DNA of 64,000 bases from Ananas comosus (Eukaryota > Streptophyta > Magnoliopsida > Poales > Bromeliaceae), in NCBI RefSeq assembly GCF_001540865.1, contig NC_033632.1, positions 1,763,435 through 1,827,434 of the forward strand. The letters are read 5' to 3'. The position numbers were made by a program, and so were the translations under genes. Under the pieces are notes generated by a model, which was not told where the DNA came from, made no database searches, and saw only the letters and a list, made by a program, of their open reading frames with translations. Of this stretch, positions 12,117 through 23,992 are shown piece after piece (position 1 is the first letter of the stretch; every line of letters begins with the position of its first letter).

Positions 12117-12201
12117 AAAAATAATCAAAGAAATTAATCTAACGGCAAAAAACTTGATAGCACCAAGTGCTTGGTGCTATCGATAGCATAGCAGCCGGAC
12201 T
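12117..12201. mobile_element. MITE family A, right half only
   Basis: TCTAACGGCAAAAAACTTG, then the perfect hairpin TAGCACCAAG-TG-CTTGGTGCTA, then GCAGCCGGACTCTCTCTC. This matches the right end of the copy at 47633-47859. The left half is missing at the N at 12116. Confidence 0.75.
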
Positions 12202-12222
12202 CTCTCTCTATATATATATATA

Positions 12223-12454
12223 TAGAGTTTGGTTGGCATACTATCGATAGCACCAAACGTTTGATGCTATCAAGTTATCCGCCGTTAGATTTAATCCTTT
12301 TTAACTATTTTTATCCGATAGATTATACTATTAAATCAATAACTCACTCAACTCTAGGAAACCCGCATCATCCTAACCATACATTTTTTCATCCAAAAAC
12401 TGAAAACCTAATAGCATCAATAGCTTGGTACTATTAATAATATTGCAGCCTAGT

Positions 12455-12456
<2 letters not shown>
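12223..12456. mobile_element. MITE family A, complete copy
   Basis: About 235 bp between TATATA and CTCTCT tracts. Left end GTTTGGTTGGCATACTATCG; it contains the palindrome CAAACGTTTG and family words CCGTTAGATTTAAT, AGATTATACTATT, ACTCACTCAACTCTAGG and CATCATCCTAACC. The right end carries AATAGCATCAATAGCTTGGT. The same internal word order is seen at 46750-46979 and inverted at 47633-47859. Non-coding. Confidence 0.85.
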
Positions 12457-12503
<47 letters not shown>

Positions 12504-12505
<2 letters not shown>

Positions 12506-13050
12506 TTCGGCTACTATCCTATTAATAGGATTGGGACCATTGTCCTATCAAATAGTTTTGAATGATCGACACTCCAAATTGATAATCGACACCGTTGAAA
12601 TTGATCTACACTATAAGAAATATTTAAAAACCGAATTTTATAATTTTTGAAAATCATTATCAAGTCTATCGAAGAGTCGAAAAAATGAACGGTCATAAAT
12701 GAATAACCTTCTTAAAATAGAGGTTAGACTTTCTCAAATCATGATCAGAGTTATCAAATATTATCTAAATAGTATAAAGAATTTTCCATAAAAAATTCAA
12801 GCAATTTGGATTACTCTACACCGTTAAACAAGCAAACGGCTCATATAGGCCGTCGAAAATTGTCAATTTTACGACACTTTGATCATCATGTAAATAATTT
12901 TTAAAATTTATGAAATTTAGTTTTTAGATATTTCAAATACTCTAGATCAACTTTAACGGCTCCGATCATCGATTCAGAATCTCTATCATCAAAAACAATT
13001 TGATAAGACAAGTGTTACTATCCTGTTAATAGGATAGTAGCCTTAGCCTA
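12504..13050. mobile_element. MITE family B, complete copy
   Basis: About 545 bp with ends CGGCTACTATCCTATTAATAGG and, inverted on the right, CCTGTTAATAGGATAGTAGCC. Internal body shared with the 8887 and 11608 copies (GATCGACACTCCAAATTGAT..., AACGGCTCCGATCATCGATTC). Flanked on the left by (TA)n(GA)n and on the right by (TA)n. Confidence 0.8.
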
Positions 13051-13529
13051 TATATATATATATATATATATAATGCAAAATTGGGATTGACAAGGGCCTA
13101 CATATTTGTACCCTTTGATCTAGTAGAATATTGTATATAATATTAGAAAATTTGAAGCTTCTACCGTAATGAAAAGCTAAATATGTTTTGCAGGCTAAGA
13201 AAAAAACTTCAATTTAATTAGTCCTTCTAAACATGATCGTTTGTTATTGAAGGCTATCTAATGCCACTAAGCCGTAACTTTAAGACAAAACTATATATAT
13301 AACAATATACTTAATCATTTTTTTATGACACTAAAAAGAATTCTATCTTAATAAGCAAGTGCAATCTCTGAGACTAATTATTAGTTACAAAACAGGTAAA
13401 ATATTTTTTTACTATACTTTTTAGTGGCATGCTGTGTATTTACTCTTTTTGAAAAGCCCAAAATATATTTGGATAATAATAAAATATTTTTCTAACATAA
13501 TTAATTTGGATGAGGACAATGATAACGTA
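13051..13529. other. Intergenic DNA, nothing recognised
   Basis: AT-rich, no open frame of note and no repeat seen other than the (TA)n tract at its left edge. Confidence 0.4.
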
Positions 13530-13687
13530 AGTTTTTTTTTTTGAGAGAGAGATAGGTAGCACGCTAGCCATTTCGTTTATTTTATTTAAAAATAAATTTA
13601 GTTGAAAATATGAATAAATTAAAATTTAAATTTGAAATTTTGAATATCAATCATTAAATTTTTTGTCACTTATTTTAGGGACGGGCT
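13530..13687 (-). mobile_element. tRNA-derived SINE, copy 4 (diverged)
   Basis: T-run followed by GAGATAGGTAGCACGCTAGCC, AATAAATTTAGTTGAAAATATGAAT and a strongly decayed tRNA-like head ending TTATTTTAGGGACGG. Many C-to-T and G-to-A changes compared with the other copies, including in box B, consistent with decay of methylated cytosines. No convincing target duplication found. Confidence 0.65.
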
Positions 13688-13689
13688 AG

Positions 13690-14000
13690 TTGTAATATTC
13701 TGGTCTGGTCCGAGTCCTCGCTCTCGTCATGCTTCCGACCGTCGAGCCTAACGTTGACCTCCGTCGGTCGCGTCCGCACCGCGAAAGTGGAAAAGCGGCT
13801 GACCTAAACGCGCGTTTTCTCCACCCGTCAACTCTAACGGCGGTGCACAAAAAAAAAAAAAAAAAAAAAAAAACGCGTGCTCAAAATTTCGATTAAACAA
13901 AAGCTGATGTGGCAGCCTACGTGGCAGGCACTAGGCGATTGTGAGTGGCAATCAATCAATTTTGTCACACCCCGACGCGCTTGTGCACTTTTAAAGGTAA
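13690..14000. mobile_element. Possible LTR-retrotransposon fragment
   Basis: A GC-rich island (about 13700-13850) in AT-rich surroundings is followed by a poly(A) run and then TGTCACACCCCGACGCG at about 13964-13980, a motif reminiscent of Ty3/Gypsy LTR edges. No LTR partner, primer-binding site or polyprotein was found. The call rests on motif similarity only; a diverged GC-rich unknown is equally possible. Confidence 0.3.
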
Positions 14001-17000
14001 TTTTTAACTTGTACTATTTGTGATGTAGATGTTTCGTACAATAGGCTGTGTGTTATACTTACTTGGTTGTCATTTCAATAAAAAGATTATTAATTTTTCT
14101 TTATTTACTTACAGTTAATTTTAAAAACACAAGGTAACACTGAATTAAAATTAAAATTTCGTTTGAAATTACGGAGAGATTACGTTATATGCGGTGAGAA
14201 AGTATGATGAAAATATTTTATTTGTTTCCGTACGTAATATTGTGTTCCGCATATCGTGATTAATCGATTACGATATATTTTCTGTGGTCCCATCGGAGAA
14301 CGCAGAATTCTTATATATTTTTGCTCCAATTCTATTTTATCTAATAGCGTTAGATAGATCTTAATACCAAACTAAACCTATGTAGTATGAATCTGTAAAA
14401 AAAAAAATTATGTTTATATATATTTCCGGGCTTTTCGTTTTGTGAGGTGGTGAATTCGATCATCACCTACAATATTTAATAATACTTCATCTTATCTCTA
14501 TCAATTATATATGTATTTTATATTTATTATGTACATTGGTAGAAATATTAATAAATGTACTTTTAGGCAACAAACTCAAAACTCTAAAGCGTGAGTAATC
14601 GAGGCATCTAAATTTTTTAAGAGAATGAAAGCTGGACGCACAATCTTAAAATATTTAAATCTGAAAGATTTAAAAACAAAAGAAAATTTTCAATCATAAC
14701 AACAACGCAAATTCTTTTACCACATGAGTCACCAAAACTCACAATGATCCGAACCTAATGATCCTAGCTAGAACTTGTAAGAACGCAACATGATTCGGAT
14801 TCGAACCCAATCCGAACCCAAAAAAATAAGCTCAACAAAGTACTCCTCCCACGTCCAATCGGATGGTGGAAATGATATTCATCAAAAAAAAAAAAAAAAG
14901 AAAAAAAAGAAAAAAAGAGAAGAAGAAGATGATGATGATGATGAGGCTGATGGGTTGATCAACGGCTACCATTGAATCTGCAAAGAGAATCAAACCACTC
15001 TGCTGCCATGTTATGTTACGAATCCATCCAATTTCGGTGACTCCTCGCCGCGTACACGTACACATCGACATTAATTCCTATTCGTATTCTCCTTTTCGTA
15101 TTCATATCTCTGATTGATACGACGCAAATGGAATCGGTTAAAATGACTCTCCTGATGTGTCCATGTACTTAGCCGTTCTTTTATCAAGTGCATGTGGAGT
15201 TAATGGGTGCTCTCACCCCCCTATAGCCCTATGTCTAAGAGACACATGATATATATAGAAAAGTTCTATACAATATAGAAACGGTTCAGAAATAATTTTT
15301 TTTGATAGAATATTCGCTAATCTCTTAAAATTTAATTTTAATTTTTAAAATCATATTTTTGATTTTGGAGGTTAATTTCAAAATTGGAATCAGTTAAAAT
15401 TTATTTTGAATTCACAATTTAAATTCACATTCTAAATTCTAATTCAAGTTTAAATTCAAATGTATTTTTAAAATAAGGTCAATAAAAAAATATTATGCGC
15501 AAGTAGCAAAAAAAAAATTACAAAACAACTTTCTAAAAGCGCCTAAAAAAAAATCACATTTTTTTGTGAAATGCATGCAAATATCCTACAATTTTGAACC
15601 AAAAACAATTCTCCAAACCTTATAGAGGTCTAGAGATATATATAGCTTTTAACCAAAAATAATTCTTTAAGCCAAAATTAATTTTATAAAATTCACTTTT
15701 CCGACAGTTAACCAAACATGCTCTTAATGATATACGTGCATCACTCACATGCGTAATGCAGATCAACCACATCACGTGTACTAATAGAATAATAAGTGAT
15801 AGATTATAGCTTAGACAATAAGCAAAAATAAATATATATACACCATTAAATGGCAGATGCATGTGAAAGATAAACCAAAACCTCTTGGAGGAGAAGTTCT
15901 GAGAATCGACTTTTAAACCATTTTACTTGTAAAAAGTAAATCTCATAGCTAGTAAATGATTCGGGAATAGCCTTTAAATAATAGGGCATAAAATTGTGAA
16001 TGAGGAATATAAAGAAATGGAGCTTTCTTGAATGAGATAACAAGCTAGTTATATATATATATGTATAATATTTCTAGACCTTTCTATAGATAGAAAAGGG
16101 CATCTCATTGTTGTCCAAGCAATGTGTTTTCTCTCTAATATAAAAAAAGAAAATGGTCCCCAAGTAATTAAATATATTGATCTAACTAAGATATTGGATT
16201 AGCCGTATAGAGGTTAGGTTAGTACTTCCTTACTTTGAGGGCCAACAAATTAAGGAGCCTTGTTGATCAATCTAAGCATTGAAATATTGAAATGTTTTCA
16301 ATGATTCTTAACCAACTATACCGAGATTAATGGCTTTTCTGATTCAAAATCTTATTTCAGCTTTTCATTTCATATTATGAAAGTCGGGTCAGCGAGATTT
16401 TTAAATCCTAATAATCAACACAAGAAATATTAAAAGCCACATACCACGAAAACTAATGAATAGGGAGTTGGTATTAACAAAGTTGATTTTAATTAGTATT
16501 CCCTAATTTATTAATTCAATTTGTAAACGCTTATTATGTCATAGAAAGCTAATCAATAAAACTATTGGCTTTAGCATGAGAATAAGTTATGAAAACCATT
16601 TTATTATTTATATAGCAAATACACTAAAATATACTAAAGTTAGCTTAATAAGTACAAATTATTATAAAAGTTCTTATATTTTCTACAAAATTAATTAACT
16701 AGTTTCACACATCATAACCAGATTAATGATCATAAATCATGCCAATCTTATCTATCATCAATTTAGCTTCAAAATGGTCTATCTACATCTGGCTTGATAT
16801 GAGATTCCTCTACTTCTGCTCAATTTATTTAGGTAATGTTGGCGTATTATCAAGTTTGAAATTGGAGATTAGGTTATCATTCTACTACTTGAGAAAGAAT
16901 GTAATAGAGCTAGAACACTATTAATAGTAGAGGAATATTGTTTACATCTAATTTTGTAGCCTTAAGATTCCAAGGGTTAACTGTTTGACGAGGTTATACT

Positions 17001-17810
17001 AGTATTGATCCAAGAGCCAGAAAGTTGGTGTAAATATTATTTCTTTACTATCGGTAGTATTTTAATTAAACTCTATTTATCTTATAACTTTCGGCAATAC
17101 TTTTTTTTTAAGGACCCACCATATATATTTAGTTTAATATTTAAGTATCATAAAAGTGTTTTGTGTGCTTAATTATCTAAATATTCGAATCCATTACATA
17201 ACATGCTTGCATGATAAATCCTACAAATTTGGATGTAGTAATCCACTTCCAACACCTTTGAAGGGAACAATAAAATTACTTTTACACCAAACTATCAAAA
17301 ACAAATTTTGCTCTTTTTTCAGCCCTTCTTTGATGACAAATGTCCCTCCCTAATTAATGCACATAAATCACCAAACTTTTTTGCCTTAGGATCAACACTA
17401 CTTCCCACAAAAAATTATTTCCTAGACCTGGCCCACTGCATCAATCATTGACCATATACTGATATAGTGCTCTTTATTCCATCTTAATTTGCTTTAAGAT
17501 TTTATCCCTTTTTTTTGATGAGTTTGAATTTTATTTTCTGCAAGGAACTTAATCAAATGAGATTGACTGTGCTATAAGATGGAGGGTGGGAATTGTAATC
17601 TATCTAGACATTACCAGATAAAGCGATAAGAAACGATCGAGAGAGAACTTGTTCAAATCAATAGGAACATGATGTAACATGCCTATCAAATATGTTCACC
17701 TTTTTTCGTTCGCATGTTAAGTTGAGTTATAAGCATCTAAACCAATCTCCAACTATTCCGACTAAAAAATTCAATAAAATCGAACATGAACACAATCTTC
17801 TAACATACGG
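14000..17810. other. Gene-free AT-rich region
   Basis: No supported gene or RNA in 3.8 kb. Simple sequence: A-rich tract at about 14884-14920 running into (GAT)n at about 14928-14945. The stretch 16950-17060 shares words with the intronic element near 47100 (ATTGATC-AAG-GC-AGAAAGTTG, TTTACTATCGGTAGTA), marking a decayed copy of a third small element family. Open frames in the stretch are AT-driven and show no family signature. Confidence 0.5.
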
Positions 17811-17826
17811 GGCCAGGCAACAATTT

Positions 17827-17947
17827 TTTTTTTTTTTTTTTTTTAGAAAAAAAACTTAACTGAAAATGTGAATCAACTAAGATTCGAATTTGGGATCTCG
17901 GATACCAACCACAAAGTCCTTTGCCACTTGCGTTAGGGACGGTCGGT
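17827..17947 (-). mobile_element. tRNA-derived SINE, copy 5 (3' shortened)
   Basis: About 120 bp. The minus strand reads CCGACCGTCCCTAACGCAAG, TGGCAAAGGACTTTGTGG, box B AATTCGAATC, and a body that stops early at a long poly(A). Near-identical flanks GCC(A/G)G(G/A)CAACAATTT at 17812-17826 and 17948-17962 give a roughly 15-bp target duplication with two mismatches. It lies about 0.75 kb upstream of the SULTR3 start codon. Confidence 0.8.
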
Positions 17948-17962
17948 GCCGGACAACAATTT

Positions 17963-18390
17963 CTCCCTCTCGAGAGAAGGGAGATATATAAAGTTAACAT
18001 GTTACGACAAACGCACAAACGGAAACGAAATGACGAACACAAAAACAATCAAACCACAAGCAGAAAAATAAAAAAATACAGATTTACGTGGAAAACCCTT
18101 TGCAGGGAAAAACCACGGGCGAGGGAGGAGAGATCTTCACTACGGGCTCGGGCCTGTCGGCCCGAGCCCTACGCTACCCACCACAGACATTCATTTTTCC
18201 TCCATAATTTTTTTTTTCAAATTGGTCGCACCGCGAAGCTGTCGGCGAGTCGTAAACCCGAACCTGAATCGATAGTAGATTTCGGGTCACATCTAACAGT
18301 TAACATTGGTGTGTTTTTATTTTTTATAATTTTCTTTTTGTTTCACTTTTATTTTTCATTTATATTTTTATAAAAGAAAAATCTATACGG
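17963..18390. repeat. Unclassified repeat-like sequence upstream of SULTR3
   Basis: Contains TTTACGTGGAAAACCCTTTG, GGGAAAAACCACGGGCGAGG and the GC palindrome GGGCTCGGGCC-TGTC-GGCCCGAGCCC, which look like pieces of a plant transposable element rather than gene sequence. The 150-codon plus-strand frame across it (17921-18373) is basic and then Phe-rich, with no domain; I judge it spurious. Confidence 0.35.
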
Positions 18391-18394
18391 CACA

Positions 18395-18436
18395 GATAGG
18401 CGCCACGTGGGAGAGTCTGTTCACGTGGCGCCTATC
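18395..18436. promoter_or_regulatory. Perfect inverted repeat carrying two G-boxes, SULTR3 promoter
   Basis: GATAGGCGCCACGTG, a 12-base spacer, then CACGTGGCGCCTATC: 15-bp perfect arms, each with the G-box core CACGTG, which bZIP and bHLH factors bind. It lies about 280 bp upstream of the SULTR3 start codon and about 150 bp upstream of its TATA box. Just downstream, GGAGCCCGGGGCT-CAACAA is present twice (about 18437 and 18479). Could be a regulatory module or the edge of an inserted element. Confidence 0.6.
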
Positions 18437-18581
18437 GGAGCCCGGGGCTCCAACAAGGCTCCCACGCGGCGCCCTACTGGAGCCCGGGGCTACAACAATT
18501 TGCTGGAGCTCCGGGCTCTAGGAAATTGTTTTTCCCTCCACCACCACCCTCTCCCACTCCCTCTCCCTCTCCCTCTCACTC

Positions 18582-18589
18582 TATAAGTA
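18582..18589 (+). promoter_or_regulatory. TATA box of SULTR3
   Basis: TATAAGTA follows a pyrimidine-rich (CTCCCT) tract of the plant Y-patch type and lies 131 bp upstream of the start codon, predicting a transcription start near 18612 and a leader of about 100 bases. Confidence 0.65.
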
Positions 18590-18712
18590 GTCCACCACTC
18601 CCCATCTTGTTCCTCAAACCTTCAAGTTCCCTCTTCTTGTATGATCTTCTCCAGTATATTGTAATATAATAAAATAATAGTATAAGCTCCCTCTCCTTCA
18701 AAAAAGAAATTA

Positions 18713-21700
18713 ATGGGTGGAAGCTCTAACAGAGTAGAGAGCTTCCCAGATGCTCTAGACCTTGAATCAGCTTCTCCAGTGGAGAAAAGCCCTTCAACTC
18801 CACAGCCCTTGGAGATCCATAAGGTCCCTTTGCCTCAGAAAAAGACCACTTTTCAATCCCTGAAGCAGAGGCTCAGTGAAGTGTTCTTCCCTGATGATCC
18901 CCTCCACCAGTTCAAGAACCAACCTCTGCTCAAAAAGCTGATTCTGGGACTTCAGTATTTCTTCCCAATATTTCACTGGGGTTCTGAGTACAGCCTGCAG
19001 CTTCTTAAGTCTGATGCAGTCTCAGGCCTCACCATTGCCAGCTTGGCCATTCCACAAGTATGCGTGAAGCTGCCACCTTTTCATTCAACTTTTTTTTTTT
19101 TTTTTTGGTTTTCAAATCTCAATTTGTTGTAATTTTTAGCTCGAATTTAGTTCACTAAATACTAACGTATTATTAATGTAGAAGTGATGTGACATCTTAA
19201 TCATTACTGTCACCAATCGCAACACTGTCGCATCACTTTCTACATTAAAGACGTATCAATATATAAACAACTAAATTAAATCGTGAAACTTTACTATAAT
19301 AATTCAGAAAGTACGAACTATTTTTTTTGTATAATATTTCTTTCACATGTCATTATTGAAAATGTAGTTTCTGACAAAAATACCCTAATTGGCTTCGTAT
19401 GAAAATTTGCAGGGGCCTAAATATATAAATAACTTGTCACTACAAGTATTTGTGGGGTATTTGATCTTTGCAAATAGTTGCACAAGAATAAGAAGTTGGT
19501 TTGTTTAAGCTAGCTTGCTAAGTGTTTTCTTTCCTTCTTTACTGATGTTCTCACTTGAGATGAATGAATATTTGATACAAAGCAATACCATCTGCAGCTG
19601 TCTTATTACATTTTTTTTTTTTTTTAACAGGGGATCAGCTATGCAAAGCTTGCAAATTTGCCTCCCATTATTGGCTTATGTGAGTAAATTAATATTGTTA
19701 TTCTTTTCTAGAAACTATTACTTCGAACACTAGAGCTTATGCTAGACTGTTGTTCGAGTTGAGATATTCAAGAAATGCAATACAGACAGAAGTTTCAAAT
19801 TAAAGTTTCTGTTTTTGAGGCACAGAAAGCTCAATTCAACTGCTTTGATGAATTAAGCTCATTCTCCTGATCTCATGAAATCGATTCGGTTCGGTTTGGT
19901 TCGACAGATTCGAGCTTTGTGCCGCCATTGATCTACTCAGTTCTTGGGAGCTCAAGAGATCTAGCAGTTGGTCCAGTGTCAATTGCATCACTAGTGATGG
20001 GCTCCATGCTAAGAGAGATGGTCTCACCTGATCACCAGCCTATGCTCTATCTCCAACTTGCATTCACATCCACCTTTTTTGCTGGTGTTTTCCAAGCCTC
20101 ATTAGGCTTCCTTAGGTAACTGATTCTATGCTTACACTTTAACTTATTCTAAGCCCACTCTCTCACCAAATAAGTTCTTTCCTTGATGCACATTTCAGTT
20201 ATTTGTTAATCATGCATTTTTGTGTTAGTTGGAATATATATATCCCCACTAACATGAGAATAATTAACTTTTTATCTCGTCACCAACCATAACTAAGGCA
20301 GTTGATTAAAAACTTGATGATTGGTGCATGAGGCTCCAAGTTCGAAACCTACTTACTTCACATTTCTAATAAAAAGGAAAAGAAATGAACAAAACGGGTA
20401 TATTTCTTTTCTTGTCGATTCTGATGTGCTTTACGTCGATTCAGGCTGGGTTTCATCGTAGATTTTCTATCGAAACCGACGCTGGTCGGATTCATGGGCG
20501 GCGCGGCAGTTATTGTATCTCTTCAACAGTTGAAGGGCTTGCTTGGCATAGTTCACTTCACTACTAAGATGGGCTTCATTCCTGTGATGGTATCAGTTTT
20601 TGAACATAGAAAAGAAGTAAGCAAAACCCTAGAAATATACAAAATGATATCTTATTCTCTTATAAATTAATTGTATCTTCATATTTCTTCTTATATTAAT
20701 GCAGTGGGCTTGGCAAACTATTCTTATGGGGACCTCATTCTTGGTTTTCTTATTGATTACAAGGCATATAGTAAGCTCCTGCAGATCTTTTTATCCTTTT
20801 TGATCTTGTGTAGCTTTTGATTTAATAAAAAGTAATTAGGGTGGTAATTGAAACCCTAGGGGTGCTTTATATATATGTTCTTTTGGTGGACCCTAAGTTG
20901 CGTGCCACTTAAAAAAGGAATTCAAGTCCACTGAAGTATTACTGGTTAATAGAAGATGATTAACCTTAACCTCCCATTTTGGTGGGTCCATTAGCCATAA
21001 TAGAGTGGGAAATTAGTACTATTAAATAAAGAGGATTTTGCAAAAGCTGGCCTCAAGATTTTTAAAATTACCCAATTAAATCACTTTTGTTTTTAACAAA
21101 AGGAGCATATTTTGTTTCTTGTGGACTATGGCCTTAGGTAGAATAAATTCTCCATATAAAAAAGCAGCACTCAGGAAGCTAAAATTAATTTCTGTGCAAT
21201 CTGAAAATTTTTTAAAATTTCTTTTACAATATTCAAATTAAAAAACCCACTAGATGGGCCAGGCCATATCAGGCCCATTAAAACCAAGGTGTGAATTTCA
21301 AATCGAACTATGAAGTAGCCCAATAGCCCCTTATAGACTACAAGGCCCAATGATATTATTAGGCCCACTAATCGATTCGGCCCGACCCATATCTGATGTT
21401 AAATTTTAGGAAAATAAAGCATACTAAAATTCATTCTACTTTTTAATTGCTATAATTTTTTTTTTTCTAATTTTTTGTTTATTTAGAGTATAATAGTGAA
21501 TTTACTACATGATTCAGAGCATGAGGAAGCCAAAGCTTTTCTGGGTATCAGCAGCAGCTCCTTTAGCTTCTGTGATCCTCTCCACCACCATTTCCTTTAT
21601 AGTTAAAGCTCAATACCATGGAATCAGTGTAGTAAGTACTTTTCTCCTTTCTTTCTCCTCTCTGTTTTTTAATGTGCCTTTTTTTCTTAATTAATATTTA

Positions 21701-23992
21701 ATTTGGTCAATTTGTAATCAAGTATAGAATATATTTCTAATTGTTTTTAAGTTCTGCTGTGACAGATTGGGCATCTGCAAAAAGGAGTGAACCCTCCCTC
21801 AGTCAACATGCTGTTTTTCCAGGGCTCTTTTCTGGGCCTTGCTATTAAGACAGGAATTGTCACAGGCATCTTAGCACTCACTGTAAGGAGACATATTCTC
21901 TAGACTCAGCACTTTTCTCTTTTTAAGAGCTCTCTCAAGCTAATGATATGACCAAGTGAGAGAAACCTGCTATGTTCTCTGTATGCCTGCTTGCTTGGCA
22001 TCAATAAGCAGAAAAAAAAAATTTAAAAATTTTGGCTGTCGCGTGAAGCTGAAGAAAAAGTTTATTAATCTTAAATCTTTATCGTACGTCCAATTTAAAG
22101 CTTCTGCTTCTGATAAAAGCTAGATGAAGTTAGTAGTGCTTCCTCATGCAGCTTTATCAAACAACACTTCTATAAAACTTCCTAGTATGTTGAAAGATGT
22201 ACATTGGGCTTCCCCACGCAGTTTTTTTTAATAAAAATTCGATTACAGGAAGGAATAGCTGTAGGAAGAACATTTGCTTCTCTAAAGAACTACCAAATTG
22301 ATGGAAACAAAGAGATGATGGCTATAGGAATCATGAACATGGCTGGGTCTTGTGCTTCATGCTATGTTACCACAGGTAATGCATATAAATATGTAACTTC
22401 GTTTTCCGACAGTATCCTTATTTTATAATTCTGATTTTATCACTGACGAATTTATTTTCTTCTTTTTAGGATCGTTTTCTCGGTCGGCGGTGAACTACAA
22501 TGCGGGGTCGAAGACTGCAGTGTCTAACATAGTGATGGCGTCTGCCGTCCTCATCACGATGCTGTTCCTCATGCCACTGTTTTATCACACCCCGAACGTG
22601 ATCCTATCGGCGATCATTATCACCGCGGTGATCGGTCTCATCGATTTCCGTGGGGCTGCGCGGCTGTGGAAGGTCGACAAGCTCGACTTCCTCGCCTGCG
22701 TGAGTGCATTCTTTGGCGTTCTCTTCATCTCGGTGCAGATGGGCCTAGCAATAGCAGTAAGCACTCTCAATATATATATAAATTACATCTTAAACCCGAA
22801 AAAAAAGAAAAGAAAGATAGTCTAGGAATAGTCTCAGACAAACCTCTCTAGCAACTGATAATTGTATTAAAAACCTCTAGAGTTGTAAAGTACCATAAAT
22901 GTCATTGTACTCATATTGAAGCACCTGAAAAAATATATGTATGCTTGTGATTTTCATCAAACTATTGATGGTATATATGATATTTTTGAATTTCTGAGAG
23001 GTATATGATGAGATTGCGCTATTTATTGGCGAGAGAAAAAGGAAAATGAAGCAACTGTGAATTAAACATAATTGTGTGATTAACATTATACTTTTTAAAT
23101 TTTTCTGCAGGTGGGTATCTCCATGTTGAAAATTTTAATACATGTGACAAGGCCAAACACAGTGATTAAGGGGATAATCCCAGGGACCCAAAACTATAGA
23201 AACATAGGGCATTACAGAGAGGCCATGAGGGTTCCTTCTGTCCTGATTCTGGGCATTGAGTCCCCCATCTACTTTGCCAATTCCATGTATCTTCAAGAGA
23301 GGTGGGTCTCTTTATAATGAAGGTCTTGTTATTACCTTTTTTTTTTCTGTTCCTTTTTTTTTTTCAAGAAACTACAGGTACTTGTTAGGCAAAAAGAACG
23401 ATTTCATATTAAGTTATATATAGTAGCTGATTTTTCAAAGATATATTGCGCTAAAATTTTAATCACTATTTTCTTAACTATAAGCAGGATATTGAGATGG
23501 GTGAGAGAGGAAGAAGAGTGGGCCCTGAAGATGAACCAGAGCTCCATCAAATGTGTTGTTTTGGACATGGGTGGTAAGTGACTACTATATATCAATAAAA
23601 TTTACAACATTTACGTAGATTTCGCCTATAATCAATGCCAAACTAAGCTAATAACAAGGATTTCAATCCCACAGCCGTAACGTCGATCGACACGAGCGGC
23701 ATGGACGCACTCACGGAGCTAAAGAAGGCCCTTGACAAAAGATCTCTCGAGGTACCTGGAAAAAGAAAACTTAATTTCGAGATCACGGATATGTGTTAGC
23801 TAGAGTAATGCAGAATAAATGACACGATTATTTGTTTGATTTGTGCAGTTTGTGCTAGCAAATCCTGTTGGAAACGTACTCGAAAAGCTCTCTCAATCAG
23901 AGACGTTGGAGAAACTCGGATCGGATCGAATATACATGACTGTGGGAGAAGCCGTTTCTGCAGTTTCCTCCACATACAAAGTCCAGGTGTAG
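18713..23992 (+). CDS. Sulfate transporter, SULTR3 group (SULTR3;3-like), 13 exons
   Basis: SLC26/SulP anion transporter of a cell membrane. Exons: 18713-19057, 19631-19679, 19908-20115, 20445-20616, 20705-20770, 21518-21631, 21766-21882, 22249-22375, 22470-22756, 23111-23301, 23488-23573, 23675-23751, 23849-23992; 1983 nt, 660 aa, frame intact, all GT-AG. The N-terminal cytosolic part has [11 protein letters not shown]; the membrane domain starts near [18 protein letters not shown], with the SulP signature around LPPIIGLYSSFVPP and later [16 protein letters not shown]-terminal STAS domain (from about residue 520) keeps the IDTSG loop (592-596). [14 protein letters not shown] near the start and the body match recalled Arabidopsis SULTR3;3 better than 3;1 or 3;5. 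Group 3 members include plastid sulfate and phosphorus-distribution transporters, so substrate and membrane are not settled. Start is the first ATG after the leader. Confidence 0.93.
20275..20390 (+). mobile_element. Possible second SINE family, intron 3 of SULTR3
   Basis: Reads AACTAAGGCAGTTGATTAA (box A-like), then GGCTCCAAGTTCGAAACC (box B GTTCGAAAC) and an A-rich end, with about 30-35 bases between boxes as in tRNA promoters. Plus orientation and a different body from the 6398 family. No duplicated flanks were established, and the boxes alone are weak evidence. Confidence 0.45.

Noticed and set aside
13964..14500. Solo LTR starting TGTCACACCCCG
   Set aside because: No matching CA-end, 5-bp duplication or second LTR found by eye; kept only as a low-confidence fragment.
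5127..17947. tRNA genes suggested by box A/box B motifs
   Set aside because: The heads lack acceptor stems and 3' halves, have poly(A) tails and target duplications; they are SINEs.
17921..18373. 150-codon plus-strand open frame upstream of SULTR3
   Set aside because: It starts inside a SINE, crosses its duplicated flank and ends in a T-rich, Phe-rich run. No domain and no homologous pattern recognised.
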